Assembly: GCA_022340305.1 (NCBI GenBank)
Contig: JAJDOF010000035.1
Location: forward strand, 1 to 64,000
Origin: Gammaproteobacteria bacterium
Lineage (GTDB): Bacteria > Pseudomonadota > Gammaproteobacteria > GCA-001735895
DNA: 64,000 nucleotides
Direction: 5' to 3'
The translations under genes were made by a program, and so were the position numbers. This document shows positions 7,987 to 20,682 of this stretch, in pieces; the first letter of the stretch is position 1; each line of letters begins with the position of its first letter. Below the pieces are notes generated by a model. The model did not search any database and was not told where the DNA came from. It saw nothing but the letters and a program-made list of their open reading frames with translations.

Positions 7987-10251
7987 ATGTCAGACGAAAA
8001 ACGCGAAAAAGCACTGAATTATCACAGTAAACCCACTCCCGGCAAGTTGCGCATCGAAGCGACCAAGCCGATGACTTCGCATCACGATCTGACCCTGGCT
8101 TACTCCCCTGGCGTAGCCTACCCCTGTCTCGAAATCCAGAAAAACCCGCTTGCCGCCGCCGAGTACACCTCGCGCGCTAACCTCGTCGGCGTGATCACCA
8201 ACGGCTCCGCAGTGCTCGGGCTCGGCAATATCGGCGCCCTCGCGGCCAAACCGGTAATGGAAGGCAAGGCAGTATTGTTCAAGCGCTTTGCCGGAATCGA
8301 CGTTTTCGATATCGAAATCGATGAAGCGGATCCACACAAACTGGCTGAGACCATCGAACGGCTGGAACCCACATTCTGTGGCATCAATCTCGAAGACATC
8401 AAGGCACCGGACTGTTTCTATGTCGAAAAATACCTGCACGAGCGTATGTCGATTCCGGTGTTCCACGACGACCAACACGGCACCGCCATCGTGGTAGCTG
8501 CAGCGATGAAATCTGCGCTCGAAGTGGTCGGCAAGGATATCGGCAAAGTCAAACTGGTTGCTTCGGGCGCGGGCGCCGCGGCGCTATCCTGTCTCAAACT
8601 GCTGGTCACCATGGGGCTCGACAAAAACAATATCCTGGTTTGCGATTCCCGGGGCGTCATTTATAGCGGGCGCACCGAGTCCATGGACGAGTACAAATCG
8701 TCTTTCGCGGTGGATACCGGGCTGCGTACGCTTAGCGAGGCCATGGTCGGTGCCGATGTGTTTCTCGGGCTGTCGGCGGGCAATCTGGTGACAGCCGAAA
8801 TGGTCGATTCAATGAGTGAAAAGCCGATCGTGTTCGCACTGGCCAACCCGACGCCGGAAATCGATCCGGCAGAAGCAAAGCGAGTTCGCCCTGACGTGGT
8901 GATGGCAACCGGGCGCACCGATTATCCCAACCAGGTGAATAACGTGCTGTGCTTTCCATTTCTGTTCCGCGGCGCGCTCGACGCCGGCGCAACCGAGATC
9001 AACCAGGCGATGAAAGTCGCCTGTGTCGATGCCATTTCCAGATTGGCGCGCGCTGGCACCAGCGATGTAGTTGCCAGCGCCTATCACGGCGAGTCGTTGA
9101 CCTTCGGCCCTGAATATTTGATTCCCAAACCGTTTGATCAACGCCTGATTCTCGAAATCGCTCCTGCGGTCGCGCAGGCGGCGATGGATTCCGGAGTGGC
9201 CGTACGCCCGATCGATGACATGAAAGCCTATCGGCAAAAACTCAGCGCATTCGTGTTCCGATCCGGATTATTCATGAAGCCGGTGTTCGACCTGGCGCGT
9301 GCTTCGAATATTCGCGTTGCATTTGCCGAGGGTGAGACCCCCAAGGTACTGCAGGCAATCGAAAGCATCCTCCAGGAACAATTGTGCGCGCCGATCGCCA
9401 TCGGTCGTGAAGAGGTGATGCGAGCGAATATCAAGGAATATGGACTTACCATCGTGCCGGGCCGTGATTTCGAAGTCATGGAGTACCAGGACAACGAGGA
9501 CTGGGTCAAGACTTTCCACGAAAGCACCGAACGACGTGGCACGAGCCTGTTGGAAGCACGCGAAATTTTGCGCAACAGCAAAACCACGCAGGCCGCAATG
9601 ATGGTTAAAATGGGTCTGGCCGATACCATGATTTGTGGAACCATTGGCCGCTTTCATCGGCATCTCAGTCGCATCTTGAGCGTCGCTCAACAGGACGATG
9701 GATTCGATGAAATTTCGGCGCTCAGTATTATCATCACCGGTAAGCATACCCTGTTCATCGCCGACACCCATATCACCACCGACCCGACCGCCGAGGCCAT
9801 CGCCGAGATGACGGTTCTCGCCGCCACCGAGGTGGCCCGTTTCGGCCTGAAACCGAAAGCAGCCCTGCTGTCGCATTCCAGCTTCGGTAGTCGCGATTCG
9901 GGGTCGTCACGGAAAATGCGCAAGGTATTGTCGTTGCTGCGCGAGTCACATCCCGAGCTGATGGTCGAAGGCGAGATGCAGGCCGAACTGGCATTGTCGC
10001 CCGCGGCCATGGCGAAACAATTTCCCAACTCGAAATTGACCGGTGTCGCGAACCTGCTGGTAATGCCCAATCTCGACGCGGCGCACATCGCGATGAACCT
10101 GATCAAGTCGGGAGCCGATGGTGTACCGATCGGCCCGATTTTGCTGGGCTGTGATATAGCTGCGAACATAGTAACCCCCGGGACTACGGTACGCGGCCTG
10201 GTCAACATGACGGCGATCGCGGCAGCGCGCAGCGCGACGGGGTCGCATTAG
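7987..10251 (+). CDS. maeB: NADP-dependent malic enzyme with phosphotransacetylase-like domain
   Basis: Oxidatively decarboxylates malate to pyruvate with NADP. The 754 residues are the usual MaeB hybrid: a malic-enzyme half (about 1-420) with YSPGVAYPCLEI, FHDDQHGTAIV and the dinucleotide loop ASGAGAAAL, and a C-terminal phosphotransacetylase-like half (about 430-754) that in MaeB is regulatory, binding acetyl-CoA. A GGGAGG ribosome site stands six bases before the ATG. A possible -10 (TATACT, 7955-7960) lies upstream but its -35 is poor. It heads a gene set with malyl-CoA lyase and malate-CoA ligase, so malate is the shared metabolite. Confidence 0.95.
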   Translation: MSDEKREKALNYHSKPTPGKLRIEATKPMTSHHDLTLAYSPGVAYPCLEIQKNPLAAAEYTSRANLVGVITNGSAVLGLGNIGALAAKPVMEGKAVLFKRFAGIDVFDIEIDEADPHKLAETIERLEPTFCGINLEDIKAPDCFYVEKYLHERMSIPVFHDDQHGTAIVVAAAMKSALEVVGKDIGKVKLVASGAGAAALSCLKLLVTMGLDKNNILVCDSRGVIYSGRTESMDEYKSSFAVDTGLRTLSEAMVGADVFLGLSAGNLVTAEMVDSMSEKPIVFALANPTPEIDPAEAKRVRPDVVMATGRTDYPNQVNNVLCFPFLFRGALDAGATEINQAMKVACVDAISRLARAGTSDVVASAYHGESLTFGPEYLIPKPFDQRLILEIAPAVAQAAMDSGVAVRPIDDMKAYRQKLSAFVFRSGLFMKPVFDLARASNIRVAFAEGETPKVLQAIESILQEQLCAPIAIGREEVMRANIKEYGLTIVPGRDFEVMEYQDNEDWVKTFHESTERRGTSLLEAREILRNSKTTQAAMMVKMGLADTMICGTIGRFHRHLSRILSVAQQDDGFDEISALSIIITGKHTLFIADTHITTDPTAEAIAEMTVLAATEVARFGLKPKAALLSHSSFGSRDSGSSRKMRKVLSLLRESHPELMVEGEMQAELALSPAAMAKQFPNSKLTGVANLLVMPNLDAAHIAMNLIKSGADGVPIGPILLGCDIAANIVTPGTTVRGLVNMTAIAAARSATGSH

Positions 10252-10254
10252 TCC

Positions 10255-10422
10255 ATGCACCTGGTCATCCTGCTGCTCGCCGCGTTGGCGTTTTTCATTT
10301 ACCTGACGTTGGGCGTTCGCGGTGATCCCGAGCGCCGCAAGTTGCTGGTGCTTTATAGCCTGATCGACATCTGGCTCGCCGCCGTGTTTCTCTATTTGCT
10401 GGTCACCGCGCTGATGCACTAG
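10255..10422 (+). CDS. Small two-helix membrane protein
   Basis: A 55-codon frame starts three bases after the maeB stop. It encodes MHLVILLLAALAFFIYL, a short charged loop GDPERRKL, and a second hydrophobic stretch IWLAAVFLYLLVTAL. The two-segment pattern with a basic cytosolic-type turn and the tight spacing to maeB make it a plausible real gene. I recognise no family. It has no strong ribosome site of its own and would depend on coupling to maeB. Function unknown. Confidence 0.55.
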   Translation: MHLVILLLAALAFFIYLTLGVRGDPERRKLLVLYSLIDIWLAAVFLYLLVTALMH

Positions 10423-10619
10423 TTGGAAGCCTGATTACCATGTCGGGCTTATGGCTTGAGCATTAACTGCCGTTGCGACAGGTAGTCGTTCCTGAAATTC
10501 CCCATGTCGACTGAACGATAGCCGACGGCCTTTATTAAGATTTAAACTTACGTTATAGATTTTTTATATATAGGTCTCCGGGTTGTTGCGGCAGCCTTTG
10601 TTAATGTTTGGGGTACAAC

Positions 10620-11561
10620 ATGAGTCATACACAATATCTGCCGGCGCGCCAGCGCCTGCAGCGCAGTGAGCTGGCAGTTCCCGGTTCCAATCCCGCGTTG
10701 TTCGAAAAGGCAGCCAACAGCAACGCCGATTATGTCTTCCTCGATCTCGAGGATGCCGTCTCACCGGGCGACAAGCTGCAGGCGCGCAAGAACATTATCG
10801 AGGCGCTCAACGACATCGACTGGCGCGCGCAGGGCAAAACTATTTCGTTACGCATCAATAGTCTCGACACGCACTATATGTACCGTGACGTCGTCGATGT
10901 CGTCGAGCAGGCCGGTGATCGTCTGGATACGATTCTGATTCCCAAGGTCGGAGTCGCGGCGGACGTCTACATGGTGGACGCGATGTTGACACAGATCGAA
11001 ACTGCCAAAGGTTTTACCAACAGGATCGGTATCGAAGCGCTGATCGAAATCACGCTGGGTATGGCTAATGTGGACGCGATCGCAACTTCGAGCCCACGTA
11101 TGGAGGCGATGCATTTCGGCGTCGCTGACTATGCCGCGAGCTGCCGTGCGCGCACCACCAACATCGGTGGCCTTAATCCTGACTATCCCGGCGATCAATG
11201 GCATCACGGCTTGTCGCGCATGCTGGTAGCCTGCCGCGCCTATGGTTTACGTGCAATCGACGGACCGTTCGGTGATTTCAACGATCCGGATGGATATCTC
11301 GACGCGGCACACCGTGGCGCGGCGCTGGGCTACGAGGGCAAATGGGCGATACATCCGTCGCAAATCGAGCTTGCCAACCAGGTATTTTCACCGCCGCCGG
11401 AAGAAGTTGACCGTGCCCGGCGGATACTCGCGGCGCTCGAACAGGCGGCGGCGCAAGGCAAGGGTGCCGCCCAGCTGGACGGGCGCATGATCGATGCGGC
11501 TTCGGCGCGGATGGCGGAAAACGTCGTCAATACCGACGCGGCCATTCACCACAAACAGTAA
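10620..11561 (+). CDS. mcl: Malyl-CoA lyase (HpcH/HpaI/CitE family)
   Basis: Cleaves malyl-CoA to acetyl-CoA and glyoxylate, reversibly; some relatives also act on beta-methylmalyl-CoA. The 313-residue TIM-barrel protein opens with [16 protein letters not shown] and has the metal-site strand [12 protein letters not shown] (41-52), [10 protein letters not shown] with the second acidic ligand, and [14 protein letters not shown]. These match malyl-CoA lyases more than citrate lyase beta chains. ATG 10620 is preferred; an in-frame TTG at 10608 would add four residues. The next two genes encode the ligase producing its substrate, 22 bases downstream, which strongly supports the assignment. Confidence 0.88.
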   Translation: MSHTQYLPARQRLQRSELAVPGSNPALFEKAANSNADYVFLDLEDAVSPGDKLQARKNIIEALNDIDWRAQGKTISLRINSLDTHYMYRDVVDVVEQAGDRLDTILIPKVGVAADVYMVDAMLTQIETAKGFTNRIGIEALIEITLGMANVDAIATSSPRMEAMHFGVADYAASCRARTTNIGGLNPDYPGDQWHHGLSRMLVACRAYGLRAIDGPFGDFNDPDGYLDAAHRGAALGYEGKWAIHPSQIELANQVFSPPPEEVDRARRILAALEQAAAQGKGAAQLDGRMIDAASARMAENVVNTDAAIHHKQ

Positions 11562-11583
11562 GGCAGCCCGCAGGAGGAAAGCG

Positions 11584-12786
11584 ATGGATATCCACGAATA
11601 CCAGGCAAAGACCCTGCTCGCCGGTTTCGGTATGCCGATTGCCAGGGGTGGCATCGCCTACAGCCCCGAACAGGCTGCTTATCGAGCCAAGGAGCTTGGC
11701 GGTGAAAAGTGGGTAGTGAAAGCGCAGATACATTCCGGTGCGCGCGGCAAGGCCGGCGGCATCAAGGTTTGCGCCACTGAAAACGAAGTCATGGAGGCGG
11801 CCAATACCTTGCTGGGACGTCGGCTGGTTACCACCCAGACTGGCCCCCGGGGCAAGCTTGTCGGGCGCTTGTACATTGAAGAAGCAACCAACATCGCGCG
11901 CGAGATATACCTGGCGTTTGTGCTCGACCGCGCCTCCGAGCGCATTGTCTGCGTCGCTTCGTCGTCGGGTGGAATGGATATCGAAGAGATTGCCGCAACC
12001 GATCCCGGGGCCATTGTGCGCGTGCCCATCGAACCTGCAGTCGGCATGCAGGACTTCCAGGCTCGTGAAATTGCCTTTGCACTTGGCCTTGGCGCGGCTC
12101 AACTTGCGGAAGCGGTGAAAGCGTTGAAGGCCTGTTATCGCGCCTTCCGCGATCTGGATGCGACCATGGTTGAAGTCAATCCGCTGGTGGTGACCGTCGA
12201 TGGCCGTATTATTGCACTCGATGCCAAGATGGGCTTTGACGATAACGCGCTGTTTCGTCGCCCGCAGATTTCGGAACTGCGCGACAAGTCACAGGAAGAT
12301 TCACGGGAAATGAATGCCGCCGACCGTGGTCTCAGTTACGTTGGTCTCGACGGTAATATCGGCTGCATTATCAATGGCGCCGGGCTTGCCATGGCGACCA
12401 TGGATGAGATAAAGCACGTTGGCGGTGAACCCGCTAATTTCCTCGATATTGGCGGCGGTGCCTCTCCGGAGCGAGTGGCAAAGGCCTTTAGCCTGGTGCT
12501 GTCGGACGAAGGCGTCGATGCCATCCTGGTAAATATTTTCGCCGGCATCAACCGTTGTGACTGGGTGGCCGAGGGTGTCATCCAGGCGATGCAGAAGCTG
12601 ACTGTGCCGGTACCCGTGGTGGTGCGCCTGTCCGGCACCAATGTCGAACTCGGCCGGCAGATCCTGGCCGCCAGCAATGTCGACCTGATTACCGCCGATA
12701 CGCTGGCCGAGGCCGCGGAAAAGGCGGTAGCCGCGGCAAAGTTCCATCAATCGGTCAAAGCCGAAGCGGGGGAGAGGCCGAGATGA
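11584..12786 (+). CDS. mtkA: Malate-CoA ligase (malate thiokinase) beta subunit
   Basis: With MtkB forms malyl-CoA from malate, CoA and ATP. The 400-residue sequence is an ATP-grasp protein of the SucC family: [16 protein letters not shown] at the start, [22 protein letters not shown], and GIEGNNAE-like region here reading LSGTNVELG. Several segments ([40 protein letters not shown]) are those of methylotroph MtkA rather than of succinyl-CoA synthetase. The ATG at 11584 has AGGAGG (11572-11577) six bases upstream; a longer frame from 11494 would overlap mcl and is rejected. It overlaps mtkB by four bases. Confidence 0.88.
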   Translation: MDIHEYQAKTLLAGFGMPIARGGIAYSPEQAAYRAKELGGEKWVVKAQIHSGARGKAGGIKVCATENEVMEAANTLLGRRLVTTQTGPRGKLVGRLYIEEATNIAREIYLAFVLDRASERIVCVASSSGGMDIEEIAATDPGAIVRVPIEPAVGMQDFQAREIAFALGLGAAQLAEAVKALKACYRAFRDLDATMVEVNPLVVTVDGRIIALDAKMGFDDNALFRRPQISELRDKSQEDSREMNAADRGLSYVGLDGNIGCIINGAGLAMATMDEIKHVGGEPANFLDIGGGASPERVAKAFSLVLSDEGVDAILVNIFAGINRCDWVAEGVIQAMQKLTVPVPVVVRLSGTNVELGRQILAASNVDLITADTLAEAAEKAVAAAKFHQSVKAEAGERPR

Positions 12787-13670
12787 GTATTTTTCTGGAC
12801 GAGAAAACCCCGGTCATCGTGCAGGGATACACCGGACGCATCGGCAGTTTCCATGCGCAGGAAATGATCGATTATGGCACCAATGTTGTGGGTGGTGTCA
12901 CGCCGGGCAAGGGTGGTGTGCATCATCTCGAACGCCCGGTGTTCAACACGGTCAAGGATGCGGTGCGGGCAACCGCCGCCGAGGCGAGTGTGGTTTTTGT
13001 ACCCCCTCCATTTGCGGCCGATGCGATCATGGAGGCGGCGGACGCGGGTATTCGCTTTTGCGTTTGCGTCACCGACGGCATTCCCGCGCAGGACATGATG
13101 CGCGTCAAACGCTATATGCGACGTTACCGGCGTGACGAGCGTATGACGCTGACCGGCCCTAATTGTGCCGGCACCATCAGTCCGGGCAAGGCGATGATGG
13201 GAATTATGCCCGGGCATATTTACCGGCAGGGTAATGTTGGCCTGATCGGTCGCTCCGGTACGCTCGGTTACGAGGCAGCATCGCAGATGAAAGCCATGGA
13301 AATCGGCATTTCCACCAGTGTCGGTATTGGTGGTGATCCCATCAATGGCAGTGCGTTTCGCGATCACCTGGAACGTTTTGAACAGGACCCGGACACGCAT
13401 CTGGTTGTCATGATTGGTGAAATCGGCGGTCCACAGGAAGCCGAAGCCGCTGCTTACGTGCGCGATCATATGACCAAGCCCGTGCTCGCCTACATCGCGG
13501 GATTGACCGCACCGCGCGGTCGCACCATGGGTCATGCGGGCGCCATTGTTACCAGCGCCGGGGAATCCGCCGCGGAAAAGGTCGAAATTTTACGTGCCGC
13601 CGGGGTTGGTATCGTTCCGCGGCCATCTGCATTTGGAAGCGCCGTGGCCGAGGCGCTGGCGGGGCTTTAA
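12783..13670 (+). CDS. mtkB: Malate-CoA ligase (malate thiokinase) alpha subunit
   Basis: The 295-residue partner of MtkA carries the CoA-binding Rossmann domain ([20 protein letters not shown], residues 14-33) and the phosphohistidine loop [11 protein letters not shown] near residue 245, where the ligase is transiently phosphorylated. [12 protein letters not shown] and [12 protein letters not shown] are family landmarks. Start ATG overlaps the mtkA stop (ATGA), so the two chains are made in balance. Pairing with mcl makes malate activation, not succinyl-CoA synthesis, the likely role; succinyl-CoA synthetase genes are not in the window. Confidence 0.88.
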   Translation: MSIFLDEKTPVIVQGYTGRIGSFHAQEMIDYGTNVVGGVTPGKGGVHHLERPVFNTVKDAVRATAAEASVVFVPPPFAADAIMEAADAGIRFCVCVTDGIPAQDMMRVKRYMRRYRRDERMTLTGPNCAGTISPGKAMMGIMPGHIYRQGNVGLIGRSGTLGYEAASQMKAMEIGISTSVGIGGDPINGSAFRDHLERFEQDPDTHLVVMIGEIGGPQEAEAAAYVRDHMTKPVLAYIAGLTAPRGRTMGHAGAIVTSAGESAAEKVEILRAAGVGIVPRPSAFGSAVAEALAGL

Positions 13671-13674
13671 TCGA

Positions 13675-13694
13675 GGCTCTGGAAAACCAGAGCC
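13675..13694. terminator. Hairpin between convergent mtkB and pseudopilin genes
   Basis: A perfect 8-base stem (GGCTCTGG / CCAGAGCC) with an AAAA loop lies between the mtkB stop and the pseudopilin stop. A T-rich tract (ATATTTTTAT) begins about 8 bases after it on the plus strand, further than in a textbook terminator. It may terminate from either side. Confidence 0.5.
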
Positions 13695-13699
13695 GGTAG

Positions 13700-14359
13700 C
13701 TATATTTTTATTGACACGAAATAGCGTGACGATCCGTTATAGCTCGATCCTGCGGTACTGCTATCAGTGCCGTCCATGAGTGGCGCGCTCAGGTCGCTCT
13801 GAATCCTGCCCCGCGAGGGATTGCCATCATCGTTGCGGGATTCCAGGATAGCAGCCTCGAGGCCGTCGAGCATTCCGAAGACGACGACGCGTCCGTTGAT
13901 TTGCAGCGATCCATCCCTGACACCGATATTGCCGCCAAAGGCGAGTTCCGGTTGCGTGTCATCATCACCGCTACCCTGGATCAGCCCGGCGGCGCGCAAA
14001 TGCTTCCACAGGTTAGCCGTTTCGCTGTTGGCAGCACCGAGCCAGTTGCCCTCGATCCAGCCGTCGCCGTTGCCGTTGATATCGTTCGCCAGCGGGTCGT
14101 TGATGCCATCGACATACATCGAAAATCGGGTGCTAACCTTGCTGTCATCACCGGGAAGTGCAGCATAACGATCCTGGTAGGCATTGATCGCGGCATTTAA
14201 ATTGGTGCTGATGTTCTCGATTTTCTTCAACCGTGCGTTGGAGATCAATTCCTGGCCTTTGACAACGCCACCGATCAACAGGCCGATGATACTCAGTGTC
14301 ATTGCAATCTCGATCAGGGTGAAGCCGCCTTGACGCCTGGCCAAAGGTATTTCATGCAT
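13700..14359 (-). CDS. Type IV pilin-like / pseudopilin protein
   Basis: A secreted prepilin-type protein of 219 residues. The class III leader MHEIPLARRQGG is followed by FTLIEIAMTLSIIGLLIGG, the canonical prepilin-peptidase site with Glu at +5 and the assembling N-terminal helix. The globular part begins with NAAINAYQDRYAALPGD, common in pseudopilins of the type II secretion/type IV pilus superfamily. The ATG at 14359 gives a normal leader; an upstream frame to 14491 adds an unlikely basic extension. No assembly, secretin or peptidase genes lie nearby, so it is an orphan that must use machinery encoded elsewhere. Role unknown. Confidence 0.8.
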   Translation of the reverse strand: MHEIPLARRQGGFTLIEIAMTLSIIGLLIGGVVKGQELISNARLKKIENISTNLNAAINAYQDRYAALPGDDSKVSTRFSMYVDGINDPLANDINGNGDGWIEGNWLGAANSETANLWKHLRAAGLIQGSGDDDTQPELAFGGNIGVRDGSLQINGRVVVFGMLDGLEAAILESRNDDGNPSRGRIQSDLSAPLMDGTDSSTAGSSYNGSSRYFVSIKI

Positions 14360-14714
14360 GATCCCGATCCTGCAAGCCGGCCTGGCGCGCTTTTCAGGGT
14401 TCAAACTGGCGCGAGTACGGATTTCGATCTTTCGGCGGGCCTGGAATATCCGGGCCTCTGGAGATGTGTGGTACATTGTCTGGCCTCCCACTCTTTCCTT
14501 TCGTTCATTTGGTTACATCTTTTTTTGGCGCTGGTCAGCAAGTGCAAATGAGACTCGCGTCACAAAACTACGCCTTTCGAGCATGATAATGGATTTTCAA
14601 ACAAAAAACTCCTGAACAAAAGTACAGGGAATAACCCAGACGTTCGGGCAGCGCTGAAGTGAAGAAAGACTTGTGAAGCGTTTCCGGGGGAGACGTGCGC
14701 TCGAGTGGCTCGCG
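14360..14714. other. Non-coding region upstream of the pseudopilin
   Basis: This 355-base stretch separates the pseudopilin start from the aat stop. It should contain the pseudopilin promoter. I see no clear signal or small gene in it; the open frames reading out of it are extensions of the pseudopilin frame or short chance frames. Confidence 0.35.
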
Positions 14715-15386
14715 TTAAGCCGGAATTTCACGGTCAAATGGACGGGTCCAGTGTGCCAGTTCAGTTTCAAATTCGCTGCGGCTGATTTCGCCGGCGCCGA
14801 GTGAGTGCAGGTGCTCGGTTGGCAGTTGGCAATCGATCAATTTATAACGATCGCAGTCGACCAGGTGCTTGATGCACAGTTTTGATGCATTGGCGACGCG
14901 GCTGAACATGGATTCGCCGAAGAATACCCTGCCAATCACGACACCATACAGGCCGCCAACCAGCTCGACCCCATCGCGACATTCGATTGAATGGACGTAT
15001 CCTGCCAGGTGCATGGCGCAATAGGCGTCGATCATCTGGCGATTGATCCAGGTGCCTTGCTGGCCCGGACGATTCGCGGCGCAGGCTGCGACCACTGCGT
15101 TGAAATCGCAATTTTCGGTGATCTGGTAGCGCCCTTGCCGTGCCAGCTTGCGCAGGCTTTTACTCTGGTGAAAATTCTGCGGATAGAGCACTGTGCGCGG
15201 CGCTGGCGACCACCACAGGATGGGCTCACCGTGGTTGAACCACGGAAAAATTCCGTGCCGGTAGGCGAGCAATAGCCAGTCTGTGCTCAGCCGGCCGCCG
15301 GCGGCGAGCAGGCCCGCCGGCTCCTCGAGTGCATGAGAGGTACTCGGAAAATAGGGTGATGAATCTGGGTCAAGCCATGGAATCAT
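14715..15386 (-). CDS. aat: Leucyl/phenylalanyl-tRNA-protein transferase
   Basis: Transfers Leu or Phe from aminoacyl-tRNA to N-terminal Arg or Lys of proteins, marking them for ClpS/ClpAP degradation (N-end rule). The 223 residues show the family hallmarks: PAGLLAAGGRLSTDWLLLAYRHGIFPWF, WWSPAPRTVL, and GGLYGVVIGRVFFGESMFS near residues 142-160, followed by ASKLCIKHLV. Length is normal. Presence near trxB and ftsK is the common gammaproteobacterial arrangement. It is separated by 44 bases from the next minus-strand gene upstream. Confidence 0.95.
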   Translation of the reverse strand: MIPWLDPDSSPYFPSTSHALEEPAGLLAAGGRLSTDWLLLAYRHGIFPWFNHGEPILWWSPAPRTVLYPQNFHQSKSLRKLARQGRYQITENCDFNAVVAACAANRPGQQGTWINRQMIDAYCAMHLAGYVHSIECRDGVELVGGLYGVVIGRVFFGESMFSRVANASKLCIKHLVDCDRYKLIDCQLPTEHLHSLGAGEISRSEFETELAHWTRPFDREIPA

Positions 15387-15430
15387 ATATGAAACAATAT
15401 ATTAGGAAGTTAAGTTAATGTAAATTGTAA

Positions 15431-17582
<2,152 letters not shown>

Positions 17583-17719
17583 CTAAAAAAGACGCCAATA
17601 GTAATGCGTATTCGAATAAATGACTACATGGTGATTATGTCGATTAATTCAACAGGATTAATTCTGGTTCACCGTCCGCTGGATCATGTAAAATACCGCG
17701 CTTTACTTCAGGCACAGAT

Positions 17720-20050
17720 GTGGCGCAAGCAAAACCTAACTCCCGGAACGACACCGAAGAAAGCCGCCTGATGATCACCGCGCAGATCAATCAGCGCCTG
17801 CGCGAGGCAGGAATGTTGCTGTCATTTGCATTGGCGGGTTATTTCCTGGTGGCGATGGTCAGTTACGACGCGCTGGACCCTTCGTGGTCGCACAGCGGTA
17901 GCAATGCTGAAATCAGTAACTTTGGTGGCACCGCCGGTGCCTGGATCGCCGATCTCAGCTTTTACCTGTTCGGCTACCTCGCTTTCCTGATCCCGACCAT
18001 GTTGATCTATAACGGTATGATCCTGGTCAAGACACGCGAGCTGAGCCCCGAAGTACGCTACCAGATGCTGCTGATCCGCTGGAGTGGATTTGTGCTCACG
18101 TTGATATCGGGTTGCGCGTTGGCGAGCCTGCATTTTTCGGTTGAAACCGAGGCCATGCCGCTCGATGCCGGCGGTATACTCGGCCAGGTTGCCGGCAATT
18201 ATTTTTCCCAGGGGCTTGGCTTTGTAGGTGCCACGGTTATGCACCTGGCCCTGTTCCTCTCCGGACTGACCCTGTTTACCGGAATATCCTGGCTGGCGCT
18301 GGTCGATAATCTCGGCAAGTACACCTTGCTGGCGATCGATAAGTTGATCGACCAATATTACCTGCTGCGCGACCGCGTCGAAGGTAAACGCAATCGCAGC
18401 GAGCGCAAACAGGTTTTCCAGGTTCAGCAGCAGAAACAGGTAACCCGCAAACCGGTCAAGATCGAGCCCGTGGTGGAGCAGATCGAAACCAGTCCCCGTG
18501 TCGAAAAAGAAAAGCAGATTCCGTTATTCAAACCGAGCAGCAGGGGTGGCAGTACGATTCCGCCCATGGCCTTGCTGGACAAGCCGCGTGCCAAGGTGGC
18601 TGGGTACAGCAAGGCGGCACTGGAGGCCATGTCGCAGCAACTGGAATCGAAACTGCGCGATTTCGGTATCGAGGTACAGGTTGAATCGGTGCATCCTGGA
18701 CCGGTCATCACGCGTTTTGAAATACTGCCGGCGCCCGGGGTCAAGGTCAGCCAGATATCCAATCTGGCCAAGGACCTGGCGCGTTCGTTGTCGGTGATCG
18801 GGGTACGCGTGGTTGAGATCATTCCGGGTAAATCGGTGATGGGTCTCGAGATCCCGAATGAAAACCGTGAAGTGGTGGCGCTCTCTGAAATCATCCAGTC
18901 GCGGGCCTTCGATGAGTCTTCATCGCCGTTGACGCTGGCGCTAGGCAAAGATATCAGCGGCGAAGCCATGGTCGCCGATCTGGCCAAGATGCCTCATCTG
19001 CTGGTGGCCGGCACTACCGGTTCGGGAAAATCTGTGGCGCTGAACGTGATGTTGCTGAGCATTTTGTTCAAGTCTACGCCGAGCGATGTGCGCATGATCC
19101 TGATCGACCCGAAGATGCTCGAACTCAATGTTTACGAGGATATTCCTCACCTGATCGCACCGGTCGTGACCGACATGAAAGAAGCTGCCAATGCGTTACG
19201 CTGGTGTGTTGCTGAAATGGAGCGTCGTTACCGCTTGATGGCATCGCTCGGCGTGCGCAACATTTCCGGATATAACCGGAAAGTGCGCGAGGCGGCGGCT
19301 GCCGGTACGCCGATCAAGGACCCGCTGTTCGACCGCAAGCGCCTGTTGCTGGAGCCGGAAGCGACGCCGGACGATCTCGAATCCTTACCCTATATCGTAG
19401 TGGTGGTGGATGAATTCGCCGACATGATCATGGTAGTCGGCAAAAAGGTAGAAGAGTTGATTGCCCGCCTGGCGCAGAAAGCACGTGCCTCGGGGATACA
19501 TTTGCTACTGGCAACCCAACGTCCCTCGGTGGACGTTATTACCGGCCTGATCAAGTCCAATATCCCGACCCGCATCGCTTTCCAGGTGTCATCCAAGATC
19601 GATTCGCGCACCATACTCGATCAAATGGGAGCGGAAACCCTGCTGGGTAACGGTGACATGCTCTACCTGCCGCCCGGCACCAGCGTGCCGGAACGCGTCC
19701 ATGGCGCCTTCGTCGACGATCACGAGGTTCACGCGGTGGTCAACGAAATAAAAAAACTGGGGGCACCTAATTACATTCCCGATGTCCTGGAAGAGTCTGC
19801 TGCACCGGTTTTGCCGGGCGAAGCACCACGCGATTCCAATGGCGAAGAGATTGATCCACTGTACGATGAAGCCGTCGCTGTGGTTACCGAAACCCGCAAG
19901 GCGTCGATTTCCTATGTGCAACGTCGACTCAAGATCGGTTACAACCGCGCAGCGCGCATGATCGAGGAAATGGAATCCTCGGGCGTGGTGTCCATGGTGC
20001 AGTCCAACGGCAGCCGCGAAGTGCTGGCGCCGCCACCGCCAACGGATTAA
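17720..20050 (+). CDS. ftsK: DNA translocase FtsK
   Basis: Couples chromosome dimer resolution and segregation to septation at the division site. The N-terminal part has about four membrane helices (residues 30-210), then a short linker (about 215-290) and the hexameric motor: Walker [12 protein letters not shown], Walker [13 protein letters not shown]. The C-terminal gamma winged-helix ([22 protein letters not shown], about 705-770) reads KOPS sites. At 776 residues it has the short linker of many non-enteric FtsK proteins. Start is GTG at 17720; an ATG at 17771 is the alternative. lolA follows after two bases and rarA after it, a conserved order. Confidence 0.95.
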   Translation: MAQAKPNSRNDTEESRLMITAQINQRLREAGMLLSFALAGYFLVAMVSYDALDPSWSHSGSNAEISNFGGTAGAWIADLSFYLFGYLAFLIPTMLIYNGMILVKTRELSPEVRYQMLLIRWSGFVLTLISGCALASLHFSVETEAMPLDAGGILGQVAGNYFSQGLGFVGATVMHLALFLSGLTLFTGISWLALVDNLGKYTLLAIDKLIDQYYLLRDRVEGKRNRSERKQVFQVQQQKQVTRKPVKIEPVVEQIETSPRVEKEKQIPLFKPSSRGGSTIPPMALLDKPRAKVAGYSKAALEAMSQQLESKLRDFGIEVQVESVHPGPVITRFEILPAPGVKVSQISNLAKDLARSLSVIGVRVVEIIPGKSVMGLEIPNENREVVALSEIIQSRAFDESSSPLTLALGKDISGEAMVADLAKMPHLLVAGTTGSGKSVALNVMLLSILFKSTPSDVRMILIDPKMLELNVYEDIPHLIAPVVTDMKEAANALRWCVAEMERRYRLMASLGVRNISGYNRKVREAAAAGTPIKDPLFDRKRLLLEPEATPDDLESLPYIVVVVDEFADMIMVVGKKVEELIARLAQKARASGIHLLLATQRPSVDVITGLIKSNIPTRIAFQVSSKIDSRTILDQMGAETLLGNGDMLYLPPGTSVPERVHGAFVDDHEVHAVVNEIKKLGAPNYIPDVLEESAAPVLPGEAPRDSNGEEIDPLYDEAVAVVTETRKASISYVQRRLKIGYNRAARMIEEMESSGVVSMVQSNGSREVLAPPPPTD

Positions 20051-20052
20051 TT

Positions 20053-20667
20053 ATGAAATATCTGATGATCGTGCTGTTAATGCTGTCCCATCCAGCCTGG
20101 GCTGACGACGCCGGGCAGCGACTCAAGCTGGCGCTGAAACAGATGGATAATCTGACTACTGATTTCAAGCAAACCCTGCTCGACGAAGATAAGAATATCG
20201 TGCAGCAAAGCCGAGGAACGCTGGCCCTGCAACGCCCGGGCAAGTTTGCCTGGCACTATACCCATCCATTCGAGCAGCGCATCATCGCCGATGGCAGTGA
20301 ATTGTGGATATACGATGTCGAACTGGACCAGGTTACGGTGAAACCGATGGACCAGGGGCTAGCCAATGCGCCCATCATGATTCTGATGAAACAGGCCGAC
20401 ATCAGTGAGCAATTCGATGTGAACGAGGTGGGGCAGCGCAAGTTCCTTTACTGGGTCGAACTGGTGCCACACGGCAGCGATCTCGAGTATACCCACATCT
20501 ATATCGGCATCGACGGCGACCAGGTGCGAGCGATGGAATTGCAGGACCAGTTCGGTCAGAGTACACAGATCGTCTTCGAAAACCTGCGCCTCGGCGTGGT
20601 GCACAACCCAGCGACGTTTCGCTTCGTACCGCCGCCTGGAGTCGATGTCTATGGTGTCGGCGGTTAG
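20053..20667 (+). CDS. lolA: Outer-membrane lipoprotein carrier protein LolA
   Basis: Periplasmic chaperone that takes lipoproteins from the LolCDE complex to LolB on the outer membrane. The 204-residue precursor has a signal peptide ending at AWADDA (about residue 17-20), then the LolA fold: LTTDFKQTLLDEDKNIVQQSRGTLALQRPGKFAWHYTHPFEQRIIADG and LWIYDVELDQVTVKPM. It is packed two bases after ftsK, the common gammaproteobacterial order, and 15 bases ahead of rarA. Confidence 0.95.
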   Translation: MKYLMIVLLMLSHPAWADDAGQRLKLALKQMDNLTTDFKQTLLDEDKNIVQQSRGTLALQRPGKFAWHYTHPFEQRIIADGSELWIYDVELDQVTVKPMDQGLANAPIMILMKQADISEQFDVNEVGQRKFLYWVELVPHGSDLEYTHIYIGIDGDQVRAMELQDQFGQSTQIVFENLRLGVVHNPATFRFVPPPGVDVYGVGG

Positions 20668-20682
20668 CGCTATACCCGCTCC

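Noticed and set aside
11584..13670. Succinyl-CoA synthetase (sucCD) as an alternative to mtkAB
   Set aside because: Diagnostic segments match malate thiokinase, and malyl-CoA lyase lies immediately upstream.
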